Below are positions 16,421-25,988 of a stretch of 64,000 bases of DNA, in pieces; positions within the stretch are counted from its first letter, which is position 1; each line of letters starts with the position of its first letter. The position numbers and the translations under genes are program-made. The notes beneath the pieces were generated by a model. It saw only the letters and a program-made list of their open reading frames with translations, ran no database searches and was not told the origin of the DNA. Source of the DNA: Candidatus Endomicrobium procryptotermitis (lineage in GTDB: Bacteria; Elusimicrobiota; Endomicrobiia; Endomicrobiales; Endomicrobiaceae); assembly GCA_031279415.1 (NCBI GenBank), contig JAITIP010000038.1:1-64000 (forward strand). Direction: 5' to 3'.

Positions 16421-18090
16421 CCTGGGGGTTTATCTTTTTTAATTGAAATATTTTCAATAATGTTTAAAATTCTTTTATAAATGTCAATATCAGTTTGAAT
16501 ATCTAATTGTTTTAAAATTTTTTCAGTATTAGGTTTATCATTGGTTTGTATTTCACTTTCAATCTTTTGATTATCGATTTCAAGGGTTAAAATTTTATTT
16601 GAAAGTTTTTCTTTTATAGGTTGGACATAGAGTTCAAAAATAATATCTGAAATTACCTTTTCTTTAGATGTGCGGCCTTCTTTTATTTCTCGTGCTTCGT
16701 CTGGATTATATTGGCTGACAATATCTTGAAATTTATCATTATCTATGATTTCGACTTTTGAAACGATTAGTGCCTCATTACTTGGTGGAGATATTTTTTT
16801 TATAATTTTTAATTCAATAAGATGTTTTAAAGCATTTAAAATAAATCTTCTATCTCTTAGGCTTTCTCTGTCTTTATTTGTTATTTTTTTTATAATTTCA
16901 CGTACAGATAAGGAAGCAAAATGTAATTCGCCGCTTCTATAAAAACAATCGAAAATACTTAAAATATCTTCACTTGCTGCCTGAGGGCTTTTCTGATTCA
17001 TAGTTTGTACATCATACCAGGTATCTTTTGGGTCAGGGCAAAAAGTTATTAAATCAATCCATGCTTGTTTCATTTTGGCAGGTTCAGGTGGTTTTAAATT
17101 TGCGTTTACTTCGATTTCATTAAAAGGTATAAGACTGAAGCGTCGGTTTAAATATCTATTATTAGTGCCGCCTATTATAGTTAAATTTGTTTGAAGGCGT
17201 TCCATCTGTTTACCTTTTCTTTCAAAATCAATTTCAATTTTATCTATTATATTATTGATGACGTCAATATTTACATCGCGTCCGCGCTGGCTCTGCCAAA
17301 GCGCCTCGCCTATTATGCCCAGCTGTAATTTTTTGATATCAGAAGTAATAAATTTACCGCTCAAACCTGAAGTTGTTACATTTCCGGCGGCAATACCAAG
17401 TTCGAGGCATGCATTTTTTAAAGCTTTTAATAATTCGCCCTTACCGGTTCCGCCTATTCCTGAAAAGAAAAATAAAGCGTTAGGGGTTATAATTTGTTGA
17501 GAATGAACTTTATTAAAATTGTGTGTGAGACCATAGCGGAACCATTGAACCCATGAAACGAGCTTTATAACACTATCTTTAATATATAATTTATCTGAAT
17601 TATAAAGAATTATATGAACGGCTTTAATAAAACTTTCAATAAAATTGATATGTTTAGAAAATTTAAAATCATTAAACCTTTTTTGAACTTCTGTTAAATT
17701 TGTTTCATACATTTCCTTTTGTGCATATTCATACCCGTCGCAATACAAATTATATGAAATTTCGCTGAACATTGAGCCGATGGAACGACTATCAAACCAT
17801 AAAATATTTTGGTCAATAAACTCTTCGTCTTCTGAAAGTCCCAAAATATATTCATATCTAGTAGTATATTTTGGGCGGCCTAGTTTAGCGCATCGTATTC
17901 CGAATTTAGCTGCGGTCTTCTTTTTTTCAGAAATTTCACGAACCAGTGCTTTACGTTTTTTAATTTCTTCTTCTTTTTGTTTATTTTTTTTTTCTATATC
18001 GGAAATAACATTCCCATTTTTATCGATGTCAATATTTTTGGGAATATTATATTGTTGGTCGCTGGTTTTTGTTTTTTGTTCTTGGTTCAT
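16417..18090 (-). CDS. Phage D5-type helicase/primase-like replication protein
   Basis: 557 aa. Residues 205-330 form an SF3/D5-type ATPase: ALFFFSGIGGTGKGELLKAL with Walker A GIGGTGKG (211-218), a following LQLGIIGEAL acidic segment as Walker B, and a polar sensor-like TIIGGTNNRYL. These proteins unwind DNA at phage and plasmid origins. The N-terminal 60 residues are highly charged; residues 60-200 are not a recognisable primase, so a separate primase or a host one may be used. The C-terminal 150 residues look like a winged-helix region plus a charged tail. It is followed by the repeat-rich gap that could hold the origin. Confidence 0.75.
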   Translation of the reverse strand: MNQEQKTKTSDQQYNIPKNIDIDKNGNVISDIEKKNKQKEEEIKKRKALVREISEKKKTAAKFGIRCAKLGRPKYTTRYEYILGLSEDEEFIDQNILWFDSRSIGSMFSEISYNLYCDGYEYAQKEMYETNLTEVQKRFNDFKFSKHINFIESFIKAVHIILYNSDKLYIKDSVIKLVSWVQWFRYGLTHNFNKVHSQQIITPNALFFFSGIGGTGKGELLKALKNACLELGIAAGNVTTSGLSGKFITSDIKKLQLGIIGEALWQSQRGRDVNIDVINNIIDKIEIDFERKGKQMERLQTNLTIIGGTNNRYLNRRFSLIPFNEIEVNANLKPPEPAKMKQAWIDLITFCPDPKDTWYDVQTMNQKSPQAASEDILSIFDCFYRSGELHFASLSVREIIKKITNKDRESLRDRRFILNALKHLIELKIIKKISPPSNEALIVSKVEIIDNDKFQDIVSQYNPDEAREIKEGRTSKEKVISDIIFELYVQPIKEKLSNKILTLEIDNQKIESEIQTNDKPNTEKILKQLDIQTDIDIYKRILNIIENISIKKDKPPG

Positions 18091-18386
18091 AAATAATTAT
18101 AATTTACCGCTCTTTTAATATTATATATATCAGTAGTTTTTAAATATTTAGTTAATTTATAATACTGGCGCATAGATATAAAATTATAATCAAGAATTTG
18201 CTGTCTAGAAAGGCATAAAACATAAATCATATATATTAAAAGTTGAGCGGGCTTATTATAATTGATAAGGTTGTTTATATTTTTATGTCGCCAAAACAAA
18301 AATATTTTATAATCGTTATTATCTAAAATAGTTTCAAGCTTAATATTTTTAGTAATAATTTTAGGTGGTCTAGACATATAAATCAT
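18087..18386 (-). CDS. Small phage hypothetical protein
   Basis: 99 aa, start at 18386 with GAGGAG 4 nt upstream (an internal ATG at 18377 is a weaker alternative). Basic, rich in I, N, Y and K, with a possible helix-turn-helix-like QQILDYNFISMRQYYKLTKYLK near the end that would suit a small DNA-binding or replication-initiation protein. No family recognised. Its ends overlap both neighbours by a few bases, so it is co-translated with the YopX-like and helicase genes. Confidence 0.5.
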   Translation of the reverse strand: MIYMSRPPKIITKNIKLETILDNNDYKIFLFWRHKNINNLINYNKPAQLLIYMIYVLCLSRQQILDYNFISMRQYYKLTKYLKTTDIYNIKRAVNYNYL

Positions 18387-18756
18387 CGAACTCCTCGAAT
18401 TTTCTTTTAACTATAGTCGGAGTACCAGCATCGCAAAGATTATGAATGTGCCATCCGTGAATATTTTCATCGCATAAAATAAGCCATTGCAGACGTTTAT
18501 CAGAAAAAAAGACTTCACCTGTTAAAATATTATTAAACTTATCAAAAAATTTTAAGATATCGCCTTCAAAAATTTCTTTAGGCGTTATAAATTTATTATA
18601 TTGATATTCCATTAAGCCGCTGCCTTTTAAAATGCCGTTTACGTCATCAAAACCAACGATACGTCCATCAAGCAAAAAATAAAGACGACGTGATAAAGAG
18701 AAACCATCAATATCGTAGGTATATTTATTAATAATAACTTTAAAATTATTAAACAT
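18370..18756 (-). CDS. YopX-like phage protein
   Basis: 128 aa. The middle (LMEYQYNKFITPKEIFEGDILKF in sequence, residues about 49-70) matches the YopX family signature, usually [20 protein letters not shown], followed by a short beta strand GEVFF and a C-terminal IHGWHIHNL. YopX proteins are small, common in phages of low-GC bacteria and of unknown function. Shine-Dalgarno is weak (GGAAAGGT about 17 nt upstream). First of a three-gene run with the 99-aa ORF and helicase. Confidence 0.6.
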   Translation of the reverse strand: MFNNFKVIINKYTYDIDGFSLSRRLYFLLDGRIVGFDDVNGILKGSGLMEYQYNKFITPKEIFEGDILKFFDKFNNILTGEVFFSDKRLQWLILCDENIHGWHIHNLCDAGTPTIVKRKFEEFDDLYV

Positions 18757-18796
18757 GTTACTATATTTTATACCTTTCCGTTTTTAATCTGTCGGT

Positions 18797-18846
18797 GCGC
18801 AAGCCCTTTGCAGGGTGCAAGCCCTTTGCGGTGCGCAAGCACTGTC
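18797..18846. repeat. Mini-hairpin repeat cluster 6
   Basis: Short cluster upstream of the YopX-like gene, in opposite orientation to most units: GTGCGCAAGCCC, GGGTGCAAGCCC and the perfect GTGCGCAAGCAC. It is the rightmost copy seen; none was found in the chromosomal part after 19.4 kb. Confidence 0.8.
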
Positions 18847-18915
18847 AAATACTGCGGCCTCTGTAACAAGCGAGGTCTGGTGCGCTTGACAAAAGCCGCA
18901 GTAAAAGCACAAAGG

Positions 18916-19197
18916 CTAATAAGCCTGAGTGCTATTATTATTATCGGTATTATTATCAGTATTATTAATTGTAGTACGGGAATAACCGCCATGATGGTTA
19001 TGCATAATAAAATGTTTGGCACGCAAAATATCGTGTAAAATGATGCGTTCGGTCAAAGCAGAAGCGATAGTGCCGAGCTGCCAAAGAAAGAACCAGAAAA
19101 TTAAAGAAAAAATAAGCCAAGTGATTAAATACTTAATAGGTGAACGAAGAATACTGAGGTTAAGAGAAGTGTACAAATTGCGAAAAAAATTTTTCAT
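18916..19197 (-). CDS. Small single-pass membrane protein at the phage edge
   Basis: 93 aa from the ATG at 19197, with GGAGGT 7 nt upstream. A basic N-terminus (MKNFFRNLYTSLNLSILRSP) precedes one strong membrane segment (about residues 22-45, WLIFSLIFWFFLWQLGTIAS), then a polar tail with histidines and NTDNN repeats. The tail runs into low-complexity AAT repeats in DNA (near 18930-18970). A holin-like role is possible for a small phage membrane protein but not shown. The 234 bp to the right (19198-19431) hold no recognisable gene. Confidence 0.5.
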   Translation of the reverse strand: MKNFFRNLYTSLNLSILRSPIKYLITWLIFSLIFWFFLWQLGTIASALTERIILHDILRAKHFIMHNHHGGYSRTTINNTDNNTDNNNSTQAY

Positions 19198-19431
19198 AAA
19201 CCAGACCTCCATGAATTTATATATTATAGTGGTATGTGTGGTGATATAAAACAGCTAAAAAAAAATTCCCACCATAATACATCTTATCGGACACTTTTGA
19301 TTCTGTTCAAACTCAAAAAAAATCCGAGGCTGTTATACTCAGAAAAATTACAAACGAATTCCATAATATGATTGAAAATTTTTAGGAACAAATATCAAAA
19401 CTATACTCTGTATTGTTGTGTTATTTACCGT

Positions 19432-22400
19432 TTAGAATTGTATTGTAAGTTTTGAGACGAATGAAAGGTTTGTGTAGTTTAAGTTGGGATTGTATGTATA
19501 TTCGAATCTGTCATACGAAGCACCGAGCGTGATTCTGAAATATTTTGAGATTTCATAATCGGCACTTAGGTTTGCTCCATAGTTCGTATTATTGTCGGTT
19601 TCTATGTTGGTTTCCGAATCTTGAGTTATGTATTTTAGATTCGACAGGAAAATTATTCTATTTGTCAAAGGTATTATTTTGTTTATAAAAGGTATTTTTA
19701 TTCCTGCAGGAAGCGTTAAATCGGAGTTTATCTGGCCTAGATAGCTGTTTCTTAGCACCTGAGTTGCATATTTGCCTTCAGCATTTGTTCTCCACTGATC
19801 TTCATTTTCATAACGCAGGCTGAATCTCCATTTTCCCCAATCAAAAGCTCCCTGTCCTACAATTTTTTTAGCCAGTCCGTTGGATAAGCTTTTGCTCGTT
19901 TCAAAATCATCTTCATCCGTACCAGTGTTTTCAATCGAAAAATATAAATCGAACTTCTTAAACAGTTTACACCTATAATCAAAACCGTACATTATGTCTT
20001 CCGCATTGGATACTCCATAAGTAATTATGTGTTTATTGTGAAATTTAAAATTAAACTGAGTATCGCTCATCCACGATACAGAACCGAAAAATCTCTCAAT
20101 TCCGGACATTCCCACAAGTAGTTCCGGCCATATCTGCGTGTATACGTCTTTTATCGTTCCTGTAATGTATGAACTTTCGCTTCCCTCCGTGTAAGTAAAA
20201 TTTGCAATCAGCGTGTTTAAAGGAGAAAGATGTCCTTTTAGTTTGAAAGCTTCAAAAGGAGCGTACCTTCCGTTTACTCTGATGTCATCTCTGTTTAAAA
20301 TGCTTTTTACTGTATAAGAGTTTGAAGAGTACGAAGGCAGAATTTCCATAAGGTTATTGTTTCTTATCCAAAGTTTATCGGCTGAAAAGCCTGTGGAATT
20401 AAATTCTTTGTAGACGTTTTCATAGGAATCCGAATCCTGAAGCCTGTAATATGCCGAAAATACAAGGCTTTTTAAATATACGTTTGAAGCTATGTCATAA
20501 GCGTTTAGATTCCATGATATTTCGCCTATGCCGCTTCTTTCTATATATTTCTTTTCTCCGGGAATAATTAAATTTACAGGATTAGTACTTGAAATCACAT
20601 TATAATTTTCTTTAGTGTTTATGCTGTACGTGAAAGTCGGGCTGAACCAATTTATTATCCCCAAAACAAGACTTGCACCTACTGTCTGGTTTAGAGTTTT
20701 ATCATAACTTATTTCTTGTGCAAAATCGCGATTTTTTTCTCTGATTCTGTCCATCAAATACGAAGGAGAAAATAAAATACCTTTTGAAAATTTGAAAGGA
20801 AGTTTTACCGCAAACATTTCTGTCTGTTCAAGTGTGTGGTACTCGTTAATATCCAAATAAGATTTAAAAGCGTCCAGTCCTAAAAATGAGTCAGAGTCTG
20901 CCATCGGCGTCGATGGATATACTTTATAATACGAATTTATTATCTGCGCGTTTGCCATAACGTTTGTGGGCAAAAGAGGAAACACAACGGGATTATTATA
21001 GACTAAGCTTCCTGAAATAGTTTCTCTGTCTTCAAGCTGTTCTATTTCTGAAGAATCTATAACCGCTCTGGAATATTGTGCTGCCAATTTCGGAAAGTCC
21101 ACACCCAAATCAAGCGAAGTTTCTCCAAAACCAGAATACGTGACTACGGTTCCTTCTTCTTTAATTGAAATAAGATTGGAATTATTGTTTATAATGTTTG
21201 GCGTAACGGTTCTTGTCTTTGACAACTGAGCTTTTATCGGCAGTAGCATTAAAGTTTCGGTCCTGAAGCCGTCAAAAGAGACATAAGCCTTGTCTTCGAG
21301 ATAATCCCTGTTATACACTCCAGCGGTAACCGTTTGAAAATCTCTTTCAATAGCTTTTCTGTTTGCCCCTAAAGTTATCGCGCCTATTCTTTTTGAACCG
21401 TTCCAGCGTATATTTCCGCCTGCATGCCATGCCGTACCGTTAATTTTTTTGCTACCCATAACATGTATTTCGTTAAACCATACGTCGCCGTTCATTAATG
21501 GAACTGACGGAATTACTCCGACAGTAATCTGTGAAATCTTTTCAAGCGAAGGCGTACCGGAAGAAGTTATCACTGCGGCGGGTTCGGAAGAACTCCACCG
21601 CACTGCTCTGCCGCTTCCTTCTTGGTCTATTTTAATTAATTTCCATCTTCCTATGTCAGCCGCGTCAATATGGAGTTTATATTCGAAATAGTTATCGTCA
21701 TTGCTGCCGGCGCGAAAAATAATCTGGTCACCGGGCTGCGCATTTTTTGGAAAAACAAAAAAGCGGATGCTGTCATATTTTGAAATATCCAGAGCTTCTC
21801 CGATATATACAGACCTTGCGGTAATAGTTGAAACATATTGCAGTCTTAACGACTGTTCGTCTTTTTTTATGGAATTGTCTGTATCGTAAAGTTCCTGATA
21901 ATATGAGTTTGACAGAAGCGAAACATAGTCAGGGTCAGAAATGCCTATGGACGAAGTTACATTTAAAGGGTTCGAATCGGATTTTTCCCATTTATTTCCG
22001 ACGATAGAAATTTTTCCTATTATGATTTTTCCAGCCTGTCCGCCGCTGTTTCTAATAATTCTTAAACGCAGAATTCTTATATTTTTCCAATTTTCCGGAC
22101 TGCTCATATCCAGCGGGATTTTAAATCTTTTCCAGCCCGTCCAATCTATAGAATTATGCGTTATTCCATTTTCATCGGTAATTACTGCGGACGCAACACT
22201 TAAATCTATACCACCTGCGACATTTTCAAAAGTGTCAAGAATTCCATTTCCGTTTAAATCTTCAGTGTCAAGTTTTCCATTATGCGCGCCTATAAGTGAA
22301 GGCTGACCTCCGCTTACGTCATGAAAAGTCTGTCCCGTATCTTCCCAAGGACTTATAATTCCGTTGCCATCGGTATCTTCGGTATCCAGTAGTCCATTTC

Positions 22401-24762
22401 CGTCGGTGTCTTCGTTTATGCTTGTGGTATAATCGACGGCAAATTTTGCACCTTTTCCGTCTCCTTTTATCCATACTTCTGCGTACAGCTTTTTTGAAAA
22501 ATCATATCCTGAAAGTGAAAGTTTTTGCGCCATTGCAATCTGCGAACGAGTTGTAACGTCATAATCTATTTCCAGCACAAGCTGTTTTTGCCCATCAACT
22601 ATTTCAAGTTGAGGACTTATTTCTCTGAGAGCAATATCATAACTTCTCCATGAAAGTTCGTTAAGGTTTCTCTTAGTAGCGGGACTTTTGTCCGCTGAAT
22701 GTAGCCAGCTTTCGTCAACCATAGCCGCATTGTCTTCATAAACCGCGCTGTCAAAAGAATCGATTAAAGCTTTTGAGGAAGTGTTGTCATCCTGAGAGCT
22801 CACGGCATATTCAGCAGCTGCATTAATAGTAATATTAAGAGAATTTATTTTTAAATCCGTTATTTTAATGTCTCCCTCTCCAACCAAAAGACTTCTAGGA
22901 GTGCTTCTTATATCAGGAAGGACTGCGCCTTTGGCTGTAAAATCGTAAAGCAGACTACCGCCTATACTTATATTATTTGTCAAATTTAAGTTTGTACGCA
23001 TTCCAACCAGAGTAGATTCCGCCGCGGAACCGAACATAGAATAATCATATGAAACGTCTATTACGGAAGTAGCCGTTATTAGCGTTTCATTTATTATCGT
23101 CAAAATTCCCAGGTCATAATCTATTATATAATCCGTGTTTGCTTTCAATTCTCTGCCAGAGATAATGACTTTTTCCGACTGCGGCACTATTCCCGGTCGC
23201 AGAGTAAGAATTTTTACCACGTATTGGTATTCGGTTATAAAATCGTATCTGTGATTGTTTAAAGTATATAAATCGTCTGCGAGAGGTTCACCATCAACCG
23301 GATTTAAATGAAATATCCCGTTTTCAAAATCAACCGTAATATTTGAAGGATACGATGGAATCATGGTTTTATTTCCCGGATTTATAACCGTAGGCACATC
23401 GCCGTTTAAATCTTTAAGCTCAAGCGTAAAATTTCCCCTTCCATTATCGCGTATGATTTTTAAATTTCCGAGATTATAATACGTTTTTAATTCCATGGAA
23501 CGCTGCGTCGTATTGTTTACGTCTTTTATAATCAGAGGAACACCCGGAGCTGAACCGCCTGAACTGAGCCATGTATCGTCTATATACTGATAATCTACCG
23601 CTGCCACATAATTACTTGCAAGCTGATTTCTGAACGTTATTATTCCTGTATTGTAATCAATAGTATAGTCTTGCCCAGCTACTAGCAGCACAAAATTTCC
23701 TCTATATTGGTCGGTCGGTGAAATAGTACGATTTTTTAAAAAGTTTAGAGGTGTTGAAGTTGTAATCGATACGTTTAAATTTGGGTCTATTCTTTGATAA
23801 TCCATAAAAATGCGCGCGCTTCCAGCTTTTATAGGCCGTATAGATATGTTAGGGTCATTAATCGAAAAATATTTTAAACGTATGTATGAAGTATCTGCAA
23901 TGGTTTTTCTTTCAAGCTGTGTATTACCTTCAAAACGCTTTATTTCCGAGGCACCTTTCGTTTTACTGAAAAAAGCGTCCAAAGAGTATGTTTTATATCT
24001 TGTATCGACTTTTAAACCAAATAACTCTTTAGAGTAGTTCATAAATTCTGTAGTCGGAAGTGCTACGGATATGTCTCCAAATGCCGCTTCCTCTATAAAT
24101 TCATCCGGAGCCCCTTTATATACTAAGGAAATATCTTTTTTATCCGCAGTATCGTCATAATCTACATTAATGTCAAGCCTGTTGCCGACTCTTCCTAAAA
24201 TTCTCATCTGGAGTTCCTGTTCCATATTGAGTGAAGAAGTATTTTTTCTTTTTCCATCTTCTTCTTTATCGTACTGCCGTGCGGTGTACTCCATTCCGAT
24301 AAGTTTTCTGCCGGAAAGAGAAAGCTGTGCCTCAAAAGGCAAAGACGCAATAATTCCCGGAGGCAGCATTTCCTGCTGTGGCTTTGTGGTTTGTGAAGAA
24401 GATTCGGTTTTATAATCAGCGGGAAGTGTATCTTTTTTCTTCCATTTTTGCGAAGAATATCCGAGATTTGAAAAAACACTTTCATTGAGATACTCCAAAA
24501 CTTCCCTGCCGGCAATTTCCTGAGTGGTTTCCGGCAGCATCTGCCTTTCAAAATCAGACAATAACGCCGAAATTACCGTCACTGAAGATTCTATGCTTTG
24601 AATATTTGAATATTTTTTGCCGTAATCTTCAAACTGTCTATATATTTTGTCATTTTCGTCAATTAAAGAATATTTTTTTTTATTTGCTGGTCTATAATCC
24701 GCCATGCAAATGGCGAAAAAAAACAATAAAAATAAGGGTAAAATTGCTTTTAATGTTTTCAT
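19432..24762 (-). CDS. sprA: SprA-like giant outer-membrane protein
   Basis: 1776 aa with a signal peptide (hydrophobic 7-20, cleavage near Ala20/Asp22). The N-terminal third has SprA hallmarks: FEAQLSLSGRKLIGMEY, then VDYDDTADKKDISLVYKG and EAAFGDISVALPTTEF, followed by repeated YTIDYNTGIITF-type modules. The C-terminal half is beta-barrel-like and ends in an aromatic (LTIQF). SprA is the huge outer-membrane translocon of the type IX secretion system in Bacteroidota, usually about 2300-2500 aa, so this copy is shorter. An acidic DTDGNGLLDTEDTDGNG-type segment (about residues 780-845) resembles calcium-binding thrombospondin/dockerin loops. Monocistronic and divergent from lptF. Confidence 0.8.
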   Translation of the reverse strand: MKTLKAILPLFLLFFFAICMADYRPANKKKYSLIDENDKIYRQFEDYGKKYSNIQSIESSVTVISALLSDFERQMLPETTQEIAGREVLEYLNESVFSNLGYSSQKWKKKDTLPADYKTESSSQTTKPQQEMLPPGIIASLPFEAQLSLSGRKLIGMEYTARQYDKEEDGKRKNTSSLNMEQELQMRILGRVGNRLDINVDYDDTADKKDISLVYKGAPDEFIEEAAFGDISVALPTTEFMNYSKELFGLKVDTRYKTYSLDAFFSKTKGASEIKRFEGNTQLERKTIADTSYIRLKYFSINDPNISIRPIKAGSARIFMDYQRIDPNLNVSITTSTPLNFLKNRTISPTDQYRGNFVLLVAGQDYTIDYNTGIITFRNQLASNYVAAVDYQYIDDTWLSSGGSAPGVPLIIKDVNNTTQRSMELKTYYNLGNLKIIRDNGRGNFTLELKDLNGDVPTVINPGNKTMIPSYPSNITVDFENGIFHLNPVDGEPLADDLYTLNNHRYDFITEYQYVVKILTLRPGIVPQSEKVIISGRELKANTDYIIDYDLGILTIINETLITATSVIDVSYDYSMFGSAAESTLVGMRTNLNLTNNISIGGSLLYDFTAKGAVLPDIRSTPRSLLVGEGDIKITDLKINSLNITINAAAEYAVSSQDDNTSSKALIDSFDSAVYEDNAAMVDESWLHSADKSPATKRNLNELSWRSYDIALREISPQLEIVDGQKQLVLEIDYDVTTRSQIAMAQKLSLSGYDFSKKLYAEVWIKGDGKGAKFAVDYTTSINEDTDGNGLLDTEDTDGNGIISPWEDTGQTFHDVSGGQPSLIGAHNGKLDTEDLNGNGILDTFENVAGGIDLSVASAVITDENGITHNSIDWTGWKRFKIPLDMSSPENWKNIRILRLRIIRNSGGQAGKIIIGKISIVGNKWEKSDSNPLNVTSSIGISDPDYVSLLSNSYYQELYDTDNSIKKDEQSLRLQYVSTITARSVYIGEALDISKYDSIRFFVFPKNAQPGDQIIFRAGSNDDNYFEYKLHIDAADIGRWKLIKIDQEGSGRAVRWSSSEPAAVITSSGTPSLEKISQITVGVIPSVPLMNGDVWFNEIHVMGSKKINGTAWHAGGNIRWNGSKRIGAITLGANRKAIERDFQTVTAGVYNRDYLEDKAYVSFDGFRTETLMLLPIKAQLSKTRTVTPNIINNNSNLISIKEEGTVVTYSGFGETSLDLGVDFPKLAAQYSRAVIDSSEIEQLEDRETISGSLVYNNPVVFPLLPTNVMANAQIINSYYKVYPSTPMADSDSFLGLDAFKSYLDINEYHTLEQTEMFAVKLPFKFSKGILFSPSYLMDRIREKNRDFAQEISYDKTLNQTVGASLVLGIINWFSPTFTYSINTKENYNVISSTNPVNLIIPGEKKYIERSGIGEISWNLNAYDIASNVYLKSLVFSAYYRLQDSDSYENVYKEFNSTGFSADKLWIRNNNLMEILPSYSSNSYTVKSILNRDDIRVNGRYAPFEAFKLKGHLSPLNTLIANFTYTEGSESSYITGTIKDVYTQIWPELLVGMSGIERFFGSVSWMSDTQFNFKFHNKHIITYGVSNAEDIMYGFDYRCKLFKKFDLYFSIENTGTDEDDFETSKSLSNGLAKKIVGQGAFDWGKWRFSLRYENEDQWRTNAEGKYATQVLRNSYLGQINSDLTLPAGIKIPFINKIIPLTNRIIFLSNLKYITQDSETNIETDNNTNYGANLSADYEISKYFRITLGASYDRFEYTYNPNLNYTNLSFVSKLTIQF

Positions 24763-24829
24763 TTTGTTTGTGAGTTTATATATTTTTAAATTATATTAAA
24801 TTCTTATTCATTCTTCCATAAATTTTTGA

Positions 24830-24835
24830 TATAAT
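24830..24835 (+). promoter_or_regulatory. Possible -10 box for lptF
   Basis: TATAAT ends 13 nt before the lptF ATG, with a weak TTCATT 17 nt upstream as -35. Transcription from here would start almost at the ATG, giving a leaderless or nearly leaderless message; no ribosome site is seen between. Confidence 0.4.
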
Positions 24836-24848
24836 TTCAAATTAAATT

Positions 24849-25988
24849 ATGATTAAAAAATTACATTTTTATATTATAAAAGAATTCTGTGGGTCCTTTA
24901 TTTTTGGGTTGGCTGTTTTTTCAATGATTTTGCTTTTGGATCAGGTTTTTCAGCTTGTTGACCTTTTTCTCTCAAAAGGTGTGGCTTTGTGGCTTGTAAT
25001 AAAACTTTTTATTTTTATACTTCCAAACATTTTAACTCTTGCGATCCCGATGGCGGTGCTGTTTGGCGTTTTGATAGCTTACGGGAGACTTTCCGAAGAT
25101 AATGAAATTACCGCGATGAAAGCTACCGGAGCGGATTATAAGACATTGTCAGTTCCGATAATTATTTTTGTGGCTTTGATTTCTTTTTTTCTTGTATTTT
25201 TCAACCATTTTTGGTCTCCTTCCATGCATGGCAACTTCCGAAGTCTGTTTGAAGAAATCATCATGAAACGTCCTCTTGTGAGATTTGATGAAAAAAGCAT
25301 AGTAAAACTTGGAGATTATCAAATTTATGCCAATAAAGTTAACAGTCTGGACAATACGATGTCTGGAATAAACATATACCGATTCGAAAAAGACGAGAAA
25401 GAAAAAAGAAGACAGTCATATCAGGAAAAAAAAGAGGAATGGGAACATGGGTCATGGCGCATCGCCGCTTCTTCTGCGGCGGTAAAAGTTTACCTAAACG
25501 GTGTGCAGATGAAACTGTTTGACGGTTACTGGCAGCGCGCTCACCCTTCCGACATTAAAAATATGATACATATGACGTTTAAAACTTATACTTTTTTTAT
25601 ACCGCTAACCGATGCCAAAAAAGCCAATAATACAACTATGCAGCAATTGTCGTCAGTCGAAATTTTAAAAACAATAAAGCAATATAAAGAACAGAACTTG
25701 CCTTATATAGTATATGCCATAGAGTTTTGGATGAGATGGATATTGGCGCTTGCGCCGATCGCATTTGCCCTTGTTGCCGTTCCGATAGGCATAATGGCCG
25801 GCAAAGGCGGAAAAGCCATAGGATTTGGAATGAGTTTGGGAGTGATTTTTGTTTATTATATGCTTTTAGTAATTGCTATGAATTTGAGTGAAAAAAATTA
25901 TGCAGATCCCAAATTTATAATGTGGCTGCCAAATGCCGTTATTTCATCTGCCGGTGTATTTCTATTCATAAAAATGGTAAAAAAATAA
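24849..25988 (+). CDS. lptF: LPS export permease LptF
   Basis: 379 aa, YjgP/YjgQ family inner-membrane permease. With LptG and ATPase LptB it extracts LPS from the inner membrane and pushes it along the LptC-A-D bridge. N-terminal membrane segments (about residues 12-34 and 48-78) contain LFGVLIAYGRLSEDNEITAMKATG, the coupling region for LptB; a periplasmic jellyroll-like domain spans about 120-260; three more membrane segments end the protein. It overlaps lptG by one base (TAATG). Assignment of F versus G is by order only. The pair fits the LPS genes at the right of the window. Confidence 0.88.
   Translation: MIKKLHFYIIKEFCGSFIFGLAVFSMILLLDQVFQLVDLFLSKGVALWLVIKLFIFILPNILTLAIPMAVLFGVLIAYGRLSEDNEITAMKATGADYKTLSVPIIIFVALISFFLVFFNHFWSPSMHGNFRSLFEEIIMKRPLVRFDEKSIVKLGDYQIYANKVNSLDNTMSGINIYRFEKDEKEKRRQSYQEKKEEWEHGSWRIAASSAAVKVYLNGVQMKLFDGYWQRAHPSDIKNMIHMTFKTYTFFIPLTDAKKANNTTMQQLSSVEILKTIKQYKEQNLPYIVYAIEFWMRWILALAPIAFALVAVPIGIMAGKGGKAIGFGMSLGVIFVYYMLLVIAMNLSEKNYADPKFIMWLPNAVISSAGVFLFIKMVKK

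Noticed and set aside
19198-19431. Prophage attachment site near the right edge of the phage block
   Set aside because: No integrase, tRNA or direct repeat pair could be identified within the window, and the other prophage end is outside it.
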